Source: Chitinophaga filiformis (GTDB taxonomy: Bacteria > Bacteroidota > Bacteroidia > Chitinophagales > Chitinophagaceae). Taken from it: DNA of 64,000 nt. Positions 26,508-34,135 of the stretch are shown here, one piece after another; position 1 is the first letter of the stretch; every line of letters starts with the position of its first letter. The translations under genes were made by a program, and so were the position numbers. The DNA is taken from positions 1,132,221 to 1,196,220 of the forward strand of contig NZ_FNBN01000001.1 of the NCBI RefSeq assembly GCF_900102545.1, given 5' to 3'. Below the pieces are notes generated by a model. That model was not told the DNA's origin, did no database searches, and saw only the letters and a list, made by a program, of their open reading frames with translations.

Positions 26508-26834
26508 ATGATACAATTATTGCCGGAAACTACCTTACAATTATCAGCAGATGCTGCCTTGCAAACAGCTCCGGGTATTACATATGACCAACTGGAAGCA
26601 TTACTGGCGGAAAAACTGGAATTCCTGATCAGCACAGACTTTCAGCAATTTGTACTGCTGCTCTATAAAGTAGATGTCTCAGAATTGAAGGTCCGCAGCA
26701 TACTTGAGTCAGACCTTACTCCCGGCGTGTATAGAAAGATAGCCGCATTGCTGATAGAAAGACAACAGGAAAAGATTATTGCCCGTAAAACTTATAGTCA
26801 ACCTCCACCTGATGATGGTGAAGAAAAATGGTAA
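26508..26834 (+). CDS. Hypothetical protein, 108 residues
   Basis: I do not recognise the family. The protein is acidic and helical, without signal or membrane segment: a first half rich in Leu and Ala (DALQT/YDQLEALLAEKLEFLI), the motif FQQFVLLLYKVDVSE, and a basic ERQQEKIIARK before a Pro/Asp-rich tail. The true start is likely ATG at 26508; a TTG at 26502 is in frame. It converges on the hydroxylase gene with six bases between stops. Confidence 0.7.
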   Translation: MIQLLPETTLQLSADAALQTAPGITYDQLEALLAEKLEFLISTDFQQFVLLLYKVDVSELKVRSILESDLTPGVYRKIAALLIERQQEKIIARKTYSQPPPDDGEEKW

Positions 26835-26840
26835 ACAGGA

Positions 26841-27506
26841 CTATTGCTTGTTGAACATCAGTTCCCTCACTTTCGCCTTGTCTTCTTTCTCCTTTTCCAG
26901 GTCAAAACTTGTTCCGAAGATATAATCCCATATGCTGGAACTTACGCCGAATCCTTTCTCTTCACCTTTGTAATGGTGCAGATGGTGATTACGCCATAAA
27001 GGTTTCAGGAATCTGGCAGGAGGGTTCCATGCATGAATAGCATAGTGCATACTTCCATAAATCAGGTAACCCAGTATAAAGCCGGGGAAAAACATGAAAG
27101 TATATTCTCTCAGGAAAAGATATTGTGAACCGAAAATGAGGGAAGCCAGGATCAGGCTGGGCACAGGGGGCATGAATAATCTTTGCTTGTCACGGGGGTA
27201 TTCATGATGGTTGCCATGCATTACATAGATGATCCTTCTTACTCTGGGATTCTCACTGCTGAAATGGAACAGATAGCGGTGCATGATATATTCAAACAAT
27301 GTCCAGCAGAACATGGCCCCCAAAAAAACTGTTACGATGTGGGCAATACTAAAACCTAATGTGGTATTGCTGTAGTATAACATGTAACTGATAATAGGCA
27401 CATACATGGCCCATATCACAAGGGGATGTGTTTTGGTGAGCATCTCTAAATACCTGCTTTCAAATAGTCGCGCCTGTCCCTTGTTCTTAATCTTATCAAA
27501 CTTCAT
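26841..27506 (-). CDS. Sterol desaturase/fatty acid hydroxylase superfamily protein
   Basis: A 221-residue di-iron membrane hydroxylase. The eight-plus-histidine signature is intact: HRYLFH (76-81), HGNHHEYP (97-103), HYAIH (154-158) and HHLHHY (174-179). Four hydrophobic stretches are visible. Spacing and the HGNHHEYP form resemble fatty-acid 2-hydroxylases of the FA2H type; since Sphingobacteriia-related bacteria make sphingolipids with 2-hydroxy acyl chains, that is a reasonable but unproven role. It stands alone on the minus strand. Confidence 0.85.
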   Translation of the reverse strand: MKFDKIKNKGQARLFESRYLEMLTKTHPLVIWAMYVPIISYMLYYSNTTLGFSIAHIVTVFLGAMFCWTLFEYIMHRYLFHFSSENPRVRRIIYVMHGNHHEYPRDKQRLFMPPVPSLILASLIFGSQYLFLREYTFMFFPGFILGYLIYGSMHYAIHAWNPPARFLKPLWRNHHLHHYKGEEKGFGVSSSIWDYIFGTSFDLEKEKEDKAKVRELMFNKQ

Positions 27507-27939
27507 AACTCCTTTATTTAATGCAAATAAGTGCTTAAACGAATGATACGTTGTTTCTTAATCTATTATTCTTAGCCGAAAAAGCATCCCGCTAATATTA
27601 TGCCGATCTTAAGTGTTGCGGGGATATGTTAATATAAAGTTTACTTCCTATGCAGGGGTGGGGTCATAGACCGTTTGCTGTGTAATGATACCCTTATTTA
27701 TTGAATTACAGGAGCAGTATATCCCCGCTTCAGATAATTCACTGTGTAACATCAACAGGATCAACTCACATACCATATTAAATTATCTATGGCCACCTAT
27801 TTATACAGACGACATTTATAGTCATTACCCTCATACCCCTACTGACTTTTTTACAGCCAGCCCAACTCAGAAGGCATTTACTTACAGCGATGTCATTTTA
27901 CCTATATTTACAGATCATACAACCAGAACCAACTGCATT
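27507..27939. other. 433-bp divergent gap before the FAH-family gene
   Basis: No separate gene is supported. The FAH-family frame stays open through most of this stretch (from 27685), but the extension has no family resemblance. A TATATTTA box (27903-27910), one mismatch from TAnnTTTG, lies 30 bases before the chosen start. No hairpin of note. Confidence 0.4.
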
Positions 27940-28947
27940 ATGAAACTTGTTACTTACCTCCGTGATGAGGTTGACCAGCTGGCCATCCTCGTAGGCGATC
28001 AACTGTATAACACCCAGGACCTGGATCCTCAATTGCCCGGCAACATGCAGCATTTCCTGCTCATGTGGGAAGAAGTGATAGGCATCGCCCGTGAAGCGGA
28101 AGCACAACTAAAGGCGGGTAAAACTGTCGGTAACGCCACTCCGATACCCTACCAGTCGGTAGATATACTGGCCCCGGTACCATTTCCTACCTCCTGCCGT
28201 GATGGTTACGCATTCCGTCAACACGTAGCGGCTGCACGCCGTAACCGCCGCATTGAGATGATCCCTGAATTTGATCAGTATCCCATCTTCTATTTTACCA
28301 ATCATAATGCCATACAGGGGCCCGGTGACATCTACTGCATGCCTGACCATTTCGATAAACTGGACTTCGAACTGGAAGCGGCCGTTGTGATCTGTAAACC
28401 CGGCCGTAACATACCGGCTGCTGAGGCAGACAATTACATTGCAGGCTTCATGATCATGAATGACATGAGCGCACGTACGCTACAGATGGAGGAAATGAAA
28501 CTCAATCTTGGTCCTGCCAAAGGAAAGGATTTCAGTACCGTGATAGGTCCTATGCTGGTTACGCCCGATGAACTGGAACACCTACTCATTCCAGCAAGGC
28601 CAGGCCATACCGGCAAGAACTATAACCTGAAAATGACCTGCCGTGTCAATGGGGTACAGGTAAGTGAAGGTAACATGGGCGACATGGACTGGACCTTCGC
28701 CGAGATCATCGAACGTTGCGCATACGGCGCCAATATCCTGCCAGGCGATGTGATAGGCAGCGGCACCGTAGGCACCGGCTGCTTCCTGGAACTGAATGGC
28801 ACCGGTAAACTCAATGATCCCAATTACCAGGAACAATGGTTGAAGCCCGGCGACGTAGTGGAAATGACGATAGATGGATTAGGTACATTGACCAACACCA
28901 TTGTGGAAGAAGATTCTACTTTTTCTATTCTGCAATTGAAAAAATAA
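27940..28947 (+). CDS. Fumarylacetoacetate hydrolase family protein
   Basis: A 335-residue FAH-superfamily enzyme that cleaves or hydrates beta-diketo acids with a divalent metal. Metal-site landmarks are DFELEAAVVICKPG and FMIMNDMSARTLQ, then GPAKGKDFSTVIGPMLV and the C-terminal GSGTVGTGCFLELNGTG. Length fits the bacterial fumarylacetoacetase group used in tyrosine and homogentisate breakdown. The start at 27940 (MKLVTYLRDE) matches relatives; the frame is open 85 codons further. A flavin reductase-like gene follows nine bases after the stop. Confidence 0.85.
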   Translation: MKLVTYLRDEVDQLAILVGDQLYNTQDLDPQLPGNMQHFLLMWEEVIGIAREAEAQLKAGKTVGNATPIPYQSVDILAPVPFPTSCRDGYAFRQHVAAARRNRRIEMIPEFDQYPIFYFTNHNAIQGPGDIYCMPDHFDKLDFELEAAVVICKPGRNIPAAEADNYIAGFMIMNDMSARTLQMEEMKLNLGPAKGKDFSTVIGPMLVTPDELEHLLIPARPGHTGKNYNLKMTCRVNGVQVSEGNMGDMDWTFAEIIERCAYGANILPGDVIGSGTVGTGCFLELNGTGKLNDPNYQEQWLKPGDVVEMTIDGLGTLTNTIVEEDSTFSILQLKK

Positions 28948-28956
28948 ATACGCTAC

Positions 28957-29841
28957 ATGCAGATCATTCCAGGGCAGATCAAAACAGCACAACTGCATAA
29001 CTATTTACAGGGCGCTATCGCTCCCAGACCTATTTGTTTTGCCAGCACGGTCGATAAGGACGGACGCCCGAACCTGTCTCCCTTCAGCTTCTTTAACCTG
29101 TTCGGCAGTAACCCTGCCACACTTATATTTTCACCCTCACGCAGGGTACGTGATAATACCACCAAACATACCCTGGAGAACGTACTGGAAACCATGGAAG
29201 TGGTGATCAACGTAGTCAACTATGCGATGGTACAGCAAGCCTCCCTTTCCAGCTGCGAATATCCTAAAGGCGTGAACGAATTCGAGAAGGCAGGATTCAC
29301 CCCACAGCCTTCCGAAAAAGTGAAACCTTTCCGTGTAAAGGAAAGTCCGGTACAGTTTGAGTGTATTGTCAGGGAAGTGCTGCCACAGGGTACAGAAGGA
29401 GGGGCCGGTAATCTTATCATCTGTGAACCGGTACTGATCCACATCAATGATGCTATCTTAAATGAAAATGGCGCTATCGATCCTCATAAGATAGACCTGG
29501 TAGCCAGGATGGGAGGGGATTATTACTGCAGGGCATCCGGCGCAGCCGTATTCGAAGTAGCTAAACCGCTAACAGAACTGGGCATAGGCATCGATGCATT
29601 GCCACCCGCTATCAGGCAAAGCAATATCCTGACAGGCAATAACCTGGGACAACTGGCCAATGTACTGCAACAACCTACCGTAGATCCGGCTTTTGATGAC
29701 GATCATCTGAAGAATATCATCCAGTATTACAGTATCACACCCGACGAGATGGAGAAAGAACTGCATCGTCATGCACAACGCCTGCTGGAACAGGGCCGCG
29801 TACAGGATGCCTGGCAGGTATTACTGGCTGGAACTATATAA
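28957..29841 (+). CDS. Flavin reductase family (FMN-binding) protein
   Basis: A 294-residue protein with an FMN-binding split-barrel domain: the N-terminal GAIAPRPICFASTVDKDG and PNLSPFSFFNLFGSNP (FMN contacts), and SLSSCEYPKGVNEFEKAG. A C-terminal helical extension of about 80 residues is normal for this subgroup. Such proteins often accompany aromatic degradation genes, and here it is the second gene of an operon with the FAH-family hydrolase. The substrate is unknown. Confidence 0.87.
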   Translation: MQIIPGQIKTAQLHNYLQGAIAPRPICFASTVDKDGRPNLSPFSFFNLFGSNPATLIFSPSRRVRDNTTKHTLENVLETMEVVINVVNYAMVQQASLSSCEYPKGVNEFEKAGFTPQPSEKVKPFRVKESPVQFECIVREVLPQGTEGGAGNLIICEPVLIHINDAILNENGAIDPHKIDLVARMGGDYYCRASGAAVFEVAKPLTELGIGIDALPPAIRQSNILTGNNLGQLANVLQQPTVDPAFDDDHLKNIIQYYSITPDEMEKELHRHAQRLLEQGRVQDAWQVLLAGTI

Positions 29842-29846
29842 AGATC

Positions 29847-29898
29847 ATTCCATAAAAAACGCCTCGTATCGCAAGACACGAGGCGTTTTTTATGGAAT
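29847..29898. terminator. Bidirectional terminator between convergent genes
   Basis: Arms 29847-29867 and 29878-29898 are perfectly complementary (21 bp) with a ten-base loop. Both strands carry a GCGTTTTTT tract at the 3' side. It serves the flavin reductase gene and the DUF4197 gene, which face each other. Confidence 0.88.
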
Positions 29899-29908
29899 AA
29901 CTGAGTAA

Positions 29909-30643
29909 TTATTTGCTGAACACTTTCTTTAACAGGTCAGTCGTTCTTGCAGCAGGATTAGCACGGATATTCGCTTCTTCCTTGGCAATCTGGTCAAACA
30001 GTGCATTCACCGCCATACCAGTTACATAGTCCTGCAGATCAGGATTTACCTTATTGAAAGTAGTAGGCAGTTTATTGTAAGTAGTTACAATATCACCATA
30101 GTATTTGGTAGCGCTGGTGCTGTCAAGATTGCTTTTCACTACAGGAGAGAAAGCAGCTTTCAGCTTGTCAGTGGTCTTGCCTTTAAAGTATTCAGTCGCA
30201 GCGTTATTACCGCCGGAAACCAGTTTCAGTGCATCGGTAATGCTCATTTCCTTGATCGCATCTACAAAGATAGGAGCAGCATATCCTACTGCTGATTCAG
30301 CAGCACGGTTAATAGACAGGATCGCCTTATCTACCTGGCTACCCAGCCCTACAGAACGAAGGGTATTACCAATCTTCACGGCATCAGGAGGTAATAAGAG
30401 CTTATATATTTCACTTCCGAAAAAGCCATCTTTTTTGTTCAGGGAAGCAATACCGTTAGCCACACCCTTTGCCAGGGCTTCTTTAATAGCATTACCTGCT
30501 TCTGACTGGGTAACATTACTGGATCCGGTTGTTTTAGATACAGCAGAATTAGCAGCATCTCCCAGCTTTTTCAGCAACTGGGCCTGAGACGCCGGCAATA
30601 AGGCCACACTGGATAATAACAATAGACATAGTTTCTTGTACAT
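29909..30643 (-). CDS. DUF4197 secreted protein
   Basis: A 244-residue protein with a signal peptide (cleavage after PASQAQ near residue 21). The DUF4197 core is evident: AIKEALAKGVANGIASLNKKDGFF, IYKLLLPPDAVKIGNTLRSVGLG, RAAESAVGYAAPIFVDAIKEM and the C-terminal IRANPAARTTDLLKKVF. The family is helical and of unknown role. The frame opens nine codons earlier; the start at 30643 puts MYKK before the signal core. Confidence 0.9.
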   Translation of the reverse strand: MYKKLCLLLLSSVALLPASQAQLLKKLGDAANSAVSKTTGSSNVTQSEAGNAIKEALAKGVANGIASLNKKDGFFGSEIYKLLLPPDAVKIGNTLRSVGLGSQVDKAILSINRAAESAVGYAAPIFVDAIKEMSITDALKLVSGGNNAATEYFKGKTTDKLKAAFSPVVKSNLDSTSATKYYGDIVTTYNKLPTTFNKVNPDLQDYVTGMAVNALFDQIAKEEANIRANPAARTTDLLKKVFSK

Positions 30644-30762
30644 AGATTGATGTTGTGGTTTGATATGCAAAATAGTAACAATATTTAAGATCCGTAGATA
30701 TAAAGTTAGAGCAAAAAGATCCCCCGAAGTTTAATCTAAAGTACAAGTGGTAATATGGCTGG

Positions 30763-31596
30763 TTATTCGTGAATAGCCAGCAGCGGAATATGCGTATGGA
30801 ATGCCAGCTGAGCGGTACGGCTCCGCTTAAAGATCCCTTCAAACAATCCGTGCTTACGGGGAATGGTCAGGATCAGATCTGCATTTTCCTTATCCGCAAA
30901 TTCCATAATACCATGTACCACATTGCTGTCGTCTACAAAATGGTACTTCGGATGGTAGCCTTCCAGCAAGCTATCCAGCAGCAGACTGGCCTGAGGCGTT
31001 TCCTTACCCAGTCCCTTTCCCTCCTTGTCAATATTCAGCACATGCAGCTCCGCATTGAAGACGTCCAGCAGGCGTTTCAGCGGATAAACAGGGGTATGGG
31101 TGCCTACTTTCCTGAAGTCGCAGGCAAAAACGATCTTCCTGACTGGCTTAAAAGTGGCCATAGAAGGCACAATCAATACCGGACAGGTAGTATGTTTCAC
31201 CACATCTATTGTATTGGAGCCAATCAGGATCTCCTCCAGCTGGCTGCCGCCGGTAGTGCCCATAACGATCAGGTCTGCATTTTCCTCCTTACTGAGGCTA
31301 TCAATGTTAGCCGCCAGGAGGGTATTGTCAGCCCGGTAGTCCAGCACCGTTCCTTCCGGCAAGTCGGCGAGGAGATCCTGTTTCATATGTTCCAGGCCTT
31401 CCAGGCTGCTGGTTTTTAGTTCATTGGGATCTACCATCGGAATGGAGGTAGGAATATCCGGAATAGGCACTATCAGTTCATACGCATGATAGAGCACAAT
31501 CCGGGTAGTGCCCATCTGCTGCGCCAGCCCCATAGTATAACGGGCGGCATTGTAAGCAGTGGCGGAAAAGTCTGTAGGTACAATAATGGTTTTCAT
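30763..31596 (-). CDS. Universal stress protein, tandem domain
   Basis: A 277-residue protein with two UspA domains. The first (from MKTIIVPTDFSATAYNAARY) ends with the ATP-binding motif MGTTGGSQLEEILIGSN and CPVLIVP. The second begins at KIVFACDFRKVG and lacks the Gly-rich loop (LTIPRKHGLFEGIFKRS), a common arrangement in which only one half binds nucleotide. Cytoplasmic. The frame runs 39 codons further upstream, overlapping the lysS promoter, but the start at 31596 fits the family. It is divergent from lysS. Confidence 0.9.
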   Translation of the reverse strand: MKTIIVPTDFSATAYNAARYTMGLAQQMGTTRIVLYHAYELIVPIPDIPTSIPMVDPNELKTSSLEGLEHMKQDLLADLPEGTVLDYRADNTLLAANIDSLSKEENADLIVMGTTGGSQLEEILIGSNTIDVVKHTTCPVLIVPSMATFKPVRKIVFACDFRKVGTHTPVYPLKRLLDVFNAELHVLNIDKEGKGLGKETPQASLLLDSLLEGYHPKYHFVDDSNVVHGIMEFADKENADLILTIPRKHGLFEGIFKRSRTAQLAFHTHIPLLAIHE

Positions 31597-31697
31597 CCTT
31601 TGTTGTTTTAGAAGCTGATGAATCCCGATAGGGGTCTTATCAGTAATGAAAATTTGGTGCCAATTCCATGTTTCGTTCATTTCCCCCTTAAATCGAT

Positions 31698-31705
31698 TAT
31701 TTTTG
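31698..31705 (+). promoter_or_regulatory. Candidate -7 box of lysS
   Basis: TATTTTTG, a perfect TAnnTTTG, 26 bases before the lysS ATG; predicts a leader of about 20 bases. Confidence 0.42.
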
Positions 31706-31731
31706 CACTCCATTATTGTAATCAGTACTAC

Positions 31732-33246
31732 ATGACACCATTATCTGAGCAAGAGATCATACGCAGGGAGAAACTGCAGGAACTGGAGAAACTGGGCATC
31801 AACCCTTATCCGGCGGAAGAATATCCGGTAAATAATACGGCTGCCAATATCAAGGCCCTGTATACGGAGGAAACCAAGGACCAGTTCCAGGACGTATGTC
31901 TGGCTGGCCGTATCATGAGTGTACGCGATATGGGAAAGGCCGCCTTCGTGGTGATCCAGGACCATACTACACGTATTCAGTTGTATATCCGTCGTGACGA
32001 TATCAGCAACGGTGACGACAAAACCATGTTCGATACCGTTTTCAAAAAGCTGCTCGACCTGGGAGATATCATAGGTGTGAAAGGTTTCGCCTTTATTACT
32101 AAAACCGGGGAATTATCTATACATGCAACCAAACTGGACGTGCTGGCAAAATCCATCCGTCCATTACCCGTGGTACGTGAAAAAGAAGGAGAGACTTTCG
32201 ATGCAGTTACTGATCCAGAGTTCAAATACCGTCAGCGTTATGTAGACCTGATCGTAAATCCACAGGTAAAGGATGTGTTCATCAAACGCACCCTCATCCT
32301 GAAAACGATCCGCGACTTCTATAATGAAATGGGCTACCTGGAGGTGGAAACGCCTATCCTGCAGCCTATTCCCGGTGGTGCAGCGGCCCGTCCGTTCACT
32401 ACCCACCACAATGCGCTGGACATCCCGCTGTACCTGCGTATTGCCAATGAACTGTATCTCAAACGCCTCATCGTAGGCGGTTTTGAAGGGGTATATGAAT
32501 TTGCGAAAGACTTCCGTAACGAGGGTATGGACCGTACCCACAACCCGGAATTCACCGTAATGGAAATGTACGCCGCCTATAAAGACTATGAGTGGATGAT
32601 GCGTACCACTGAAACCCTGCTGGAAAAGATCGCTATCGCCCTCCACGGCACTACAGAAGTACAGGTAGGCGAGAGAACGATCAACTTTAAAGCGCCTTTC
32701 CGCAGGATCAGCATGTACGACGCCATCCTCGAACATACCGGTATCGACGTTTCCAACATGGACGAAGAACAGCTGCGCGCAACCTGTGGCCAGCTGGGCA
32801 TCCATGTGAAACCGAGCATGGGTAAGGGCAAACTGATAGATGAGATCTTCGGTGAGAAATGTGAGGCTTCTTATGTACAGCCTACCTTCATCATCGATTA
32901 TCCGGTGGAAATGAGTCCGCTGACCAAGAAACACCGCAGCAAACCAGGACTGGTAGAGCGCTTTGAACTCATGGTGAACGGTAAGGAACTGGCTAATGCC
33001 TATAGTGAGCTGAATGACCCGATCGACCAGCGTGCACGCTTTGAAGAGCAGGTACAACTGATGGAACGTGGTGATGATGAAGCTATGTACATCGACTACG
33101 ATTTCCTCCGTGCGCTGGAATATGGTATGCCGCCAACCTCCGGTATCGGTATCGGTATTGACCGCCTTACCATGATCATGACGAATCAGCCTTCCATCCA
33201 GGACGTGCTGTTCTTCCCGCAGATGAAACCGGAGAAGACCGCGTAG
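31732..33246 (+). CDS. lysS: Lysine--tRNA ligase (class II)
   Basis: Charges tRNA-Lys. The 504-residue class II enzyme has an OB-fold anticodon domain (VCLAGRIMSVRDMGKAAFVVIQD) and a catalytic domain with motif 2 FRNEGMDRTHNPEFTVMEMY and motif 3 GIGIGIDRLTMIMT; VDLIVNPQVKDVF and VETPILQPIPGGAAARPF are family-specific. The start at 31732 (MTPLSEQEIIRREK) is chosen over 38 extra upstream codons because it matches relatives and lies just after a TATTTTTG box. Confidence 0.97.
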   Translation: MTPLSEQEIIRREKLQELEKLGINPYPAEEYPVNNTAANIKALYTEETKDQFQDVCLAGRIMSVRDMGKAAFVVIQDHTTRIQLYIRRDDISNGDDKTMFDTVFKKLLDLGDIIGVKGFAFITKTGELSIHATKLDVLAKSIRPLPVVREKEGETFDAVTDPEFKYRQRYVDLIVNPQVKDVFIKRTLILKTIRDFYNEMGYLEVETPILQPIPGGAAARPFTTHHNALDIPLYLRIANELYLKRLIVGGFEGVYEFAKDFRNEGMDRTHNPEFTVMEMYAAYKDYEWMMRTTETLLEKIAIALHGTTEVQVGERTINFKAPFRRISMYDAILEHTGIDVSNMDEEQLRATCGQLGIHVKPSMGKGKLIDEIFGEKCEASYVQPTFIIDYPVEMSPLTKKHRSKPGLVERFELMVNGKELANAYSELNDPIDQRARFEEQVQLMERGDDEAMYIDYDFLRALEYGMPPTSGIGIGIDRLTMIMTNQPSIQDVLFFPQMKPEKTA

Positions 33247-33305
33247 TATTTCTTTTTCCCTTCGGGGAAGATTTGAGCCGGAATATAGCGCTCGTAATAA
33301 TATTT

Positions 33306-33341
33306 GAACGGGTGTATCATCATTGTGATACACCCGTTTTG
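33306..33341 (+). terminator. Terminator after lysS
   Basis: A 13-bp perfect stem (AACGGGTGTATCA/TGATACACCCGTT) with a six-base loop ends in TTTTGTTTTA. It begins 60 bases after the lysS stop and directly precedes the tandem repeats. Confidence 0.88.
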
Positions 33342-33610
33342 TTTTACCCCGGGTTGCACCCGGGGCTACAAACACGCGGCACCTACGGAGCCGATTGCCG
33401 CGAATGATTCCATTATGCGTTTCTGGGCTTGCACCATTTCGTTCCCCCGGGGTTGCACCGCGCTACAAACACACGGCACCTAAGGAGCCGATTGCCGCGA
33501 TTGATTCCGTTATGCGTTTCTGGGCTTGCACCATTTCGTTCCCCGGGGGTTGCACCGCGCTACAAACACACGGCACCTACGGAGCCGATTGGTGCGAATG
33601 GCTCTGTTAT
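33342..33610. repeat. Tandem repeat, about 2.7 copies of 97-99 bp
   Basis: The unit contains GGTTGCACC (33351, 33450, 33547), then CTACAAACACxCGGCACCTA, GGAGCCGATT, and TATGCGTTTCTGGGCTTGCA; the third copy is cut short. Copy 1 carries a CCCCGGG/CCCGGGG hairpin around TTGCA that is broken in copies 2 and 3. Frames through it (33395-33640) mirror the repeat and are not genes. Confidence 0.9.
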
Positions 33611-33662
33611 ATAAATAATCATCGCCATCGAATTCGATGACAATCCCCCAACCATTTCCCAC

Positions 33663-33670
33663 TACATTTG
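33663..33670 (+). promoter_or_regulatory. Candidate -7 box of the DoxX-like gene
   Basis: TACATTTG, perfect TAnnTTTG, 18 bases before the ATG at 33689; predicts a very short leader. Confidence 0.38.
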
Positions 33671-33688
33671 TTAAAAATCCAAAACCGT

Positions 33689-34039
33689 ATGAAAACTATC
33701 GTTCCCACCAGAGTCGCGATCATCATCTACGCTGTTGTTATGGGTCTTTTTGGTATCACCCATTTGGTACACGCCAAAATCATGGCAGCCATTGTGCCCA
33801 TTCCTGGTGGCATTATCTGGGTTTACATTACCGGCCTGGGGCTAATCCTGGCAGCGATCGCTTTCATTATTAATAAGTCGGTAAGACTCGCGGGATACCT
33901 GCTGGCGCTCTTCCTCCTCATTGTCATTATACTGGTGCATATTCCCCATGCCACTGAAGACCTGCCATCGCTCACGATGCTCCTGAAAGACGTTGCCCTG
34001 ATGGCTGCGGCCATTATTATAGCGAATACCGGAAAATAG
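33689..34039 (+). CDS. DoxX-like small membrane protein
   Basis: A 116-residue protein with four predicted transmembrane helices (around 7-25, 41-60, 64-84 and 96-113). The first helix GLFGITHLVHA and GLGLILAAIAFIINK resemble DoxX/DoxD-like proteins, which are small quinone- or redox-linked membrane proteins in some species. Function here is not defined. The frame opens seven codons earlier, but the start at 33689 follows a TACATTTG box closely. Confidence 0.7.
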   Translation: MKTIVPTRVAIIIYAVVMGLFGITHLVHAKIMAAIVPIPGGIIWVYITGLGLILAAIAFIINKSVRLAGYLLALFLLIVIILVHIPHATEDLPSLTMLLKDVALMAAAIIIANTGK

Positions 34040-34135
34040 GTCCATTGCTCCGCCCATCGCAATTTAAGACTGATCATTCCTTTATTTAATTATTTTAGCT
34101 CTTTTACAAGGAAACTTTACAACAAGAGCTAAAAC

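Noticed and set aside
27685..27939. 85-codon N-terminal extension of the FAH-family protein
   Set aside because: The extension resembles no family member; the internal start gives the standard N terminus and sits 30 bases after a promoter-like box.
32164..33375. Long minus-strand frame opposite lysS
   Set aside because: Antisense of a clear aminoacyl-tRNA synthetase; no family resemblance and no start context.
33342..33610. CRISPR array
   Set aside because: The unit is 97-99 bp with no unique spacers, no direct repeat of 25-40 bp and no cas genes nearby.
33395..33640. Plus-strand frames inside the tandem repeats
   Set aside because: The two overlapping frames encode the repeat in different registers and contain no domain.
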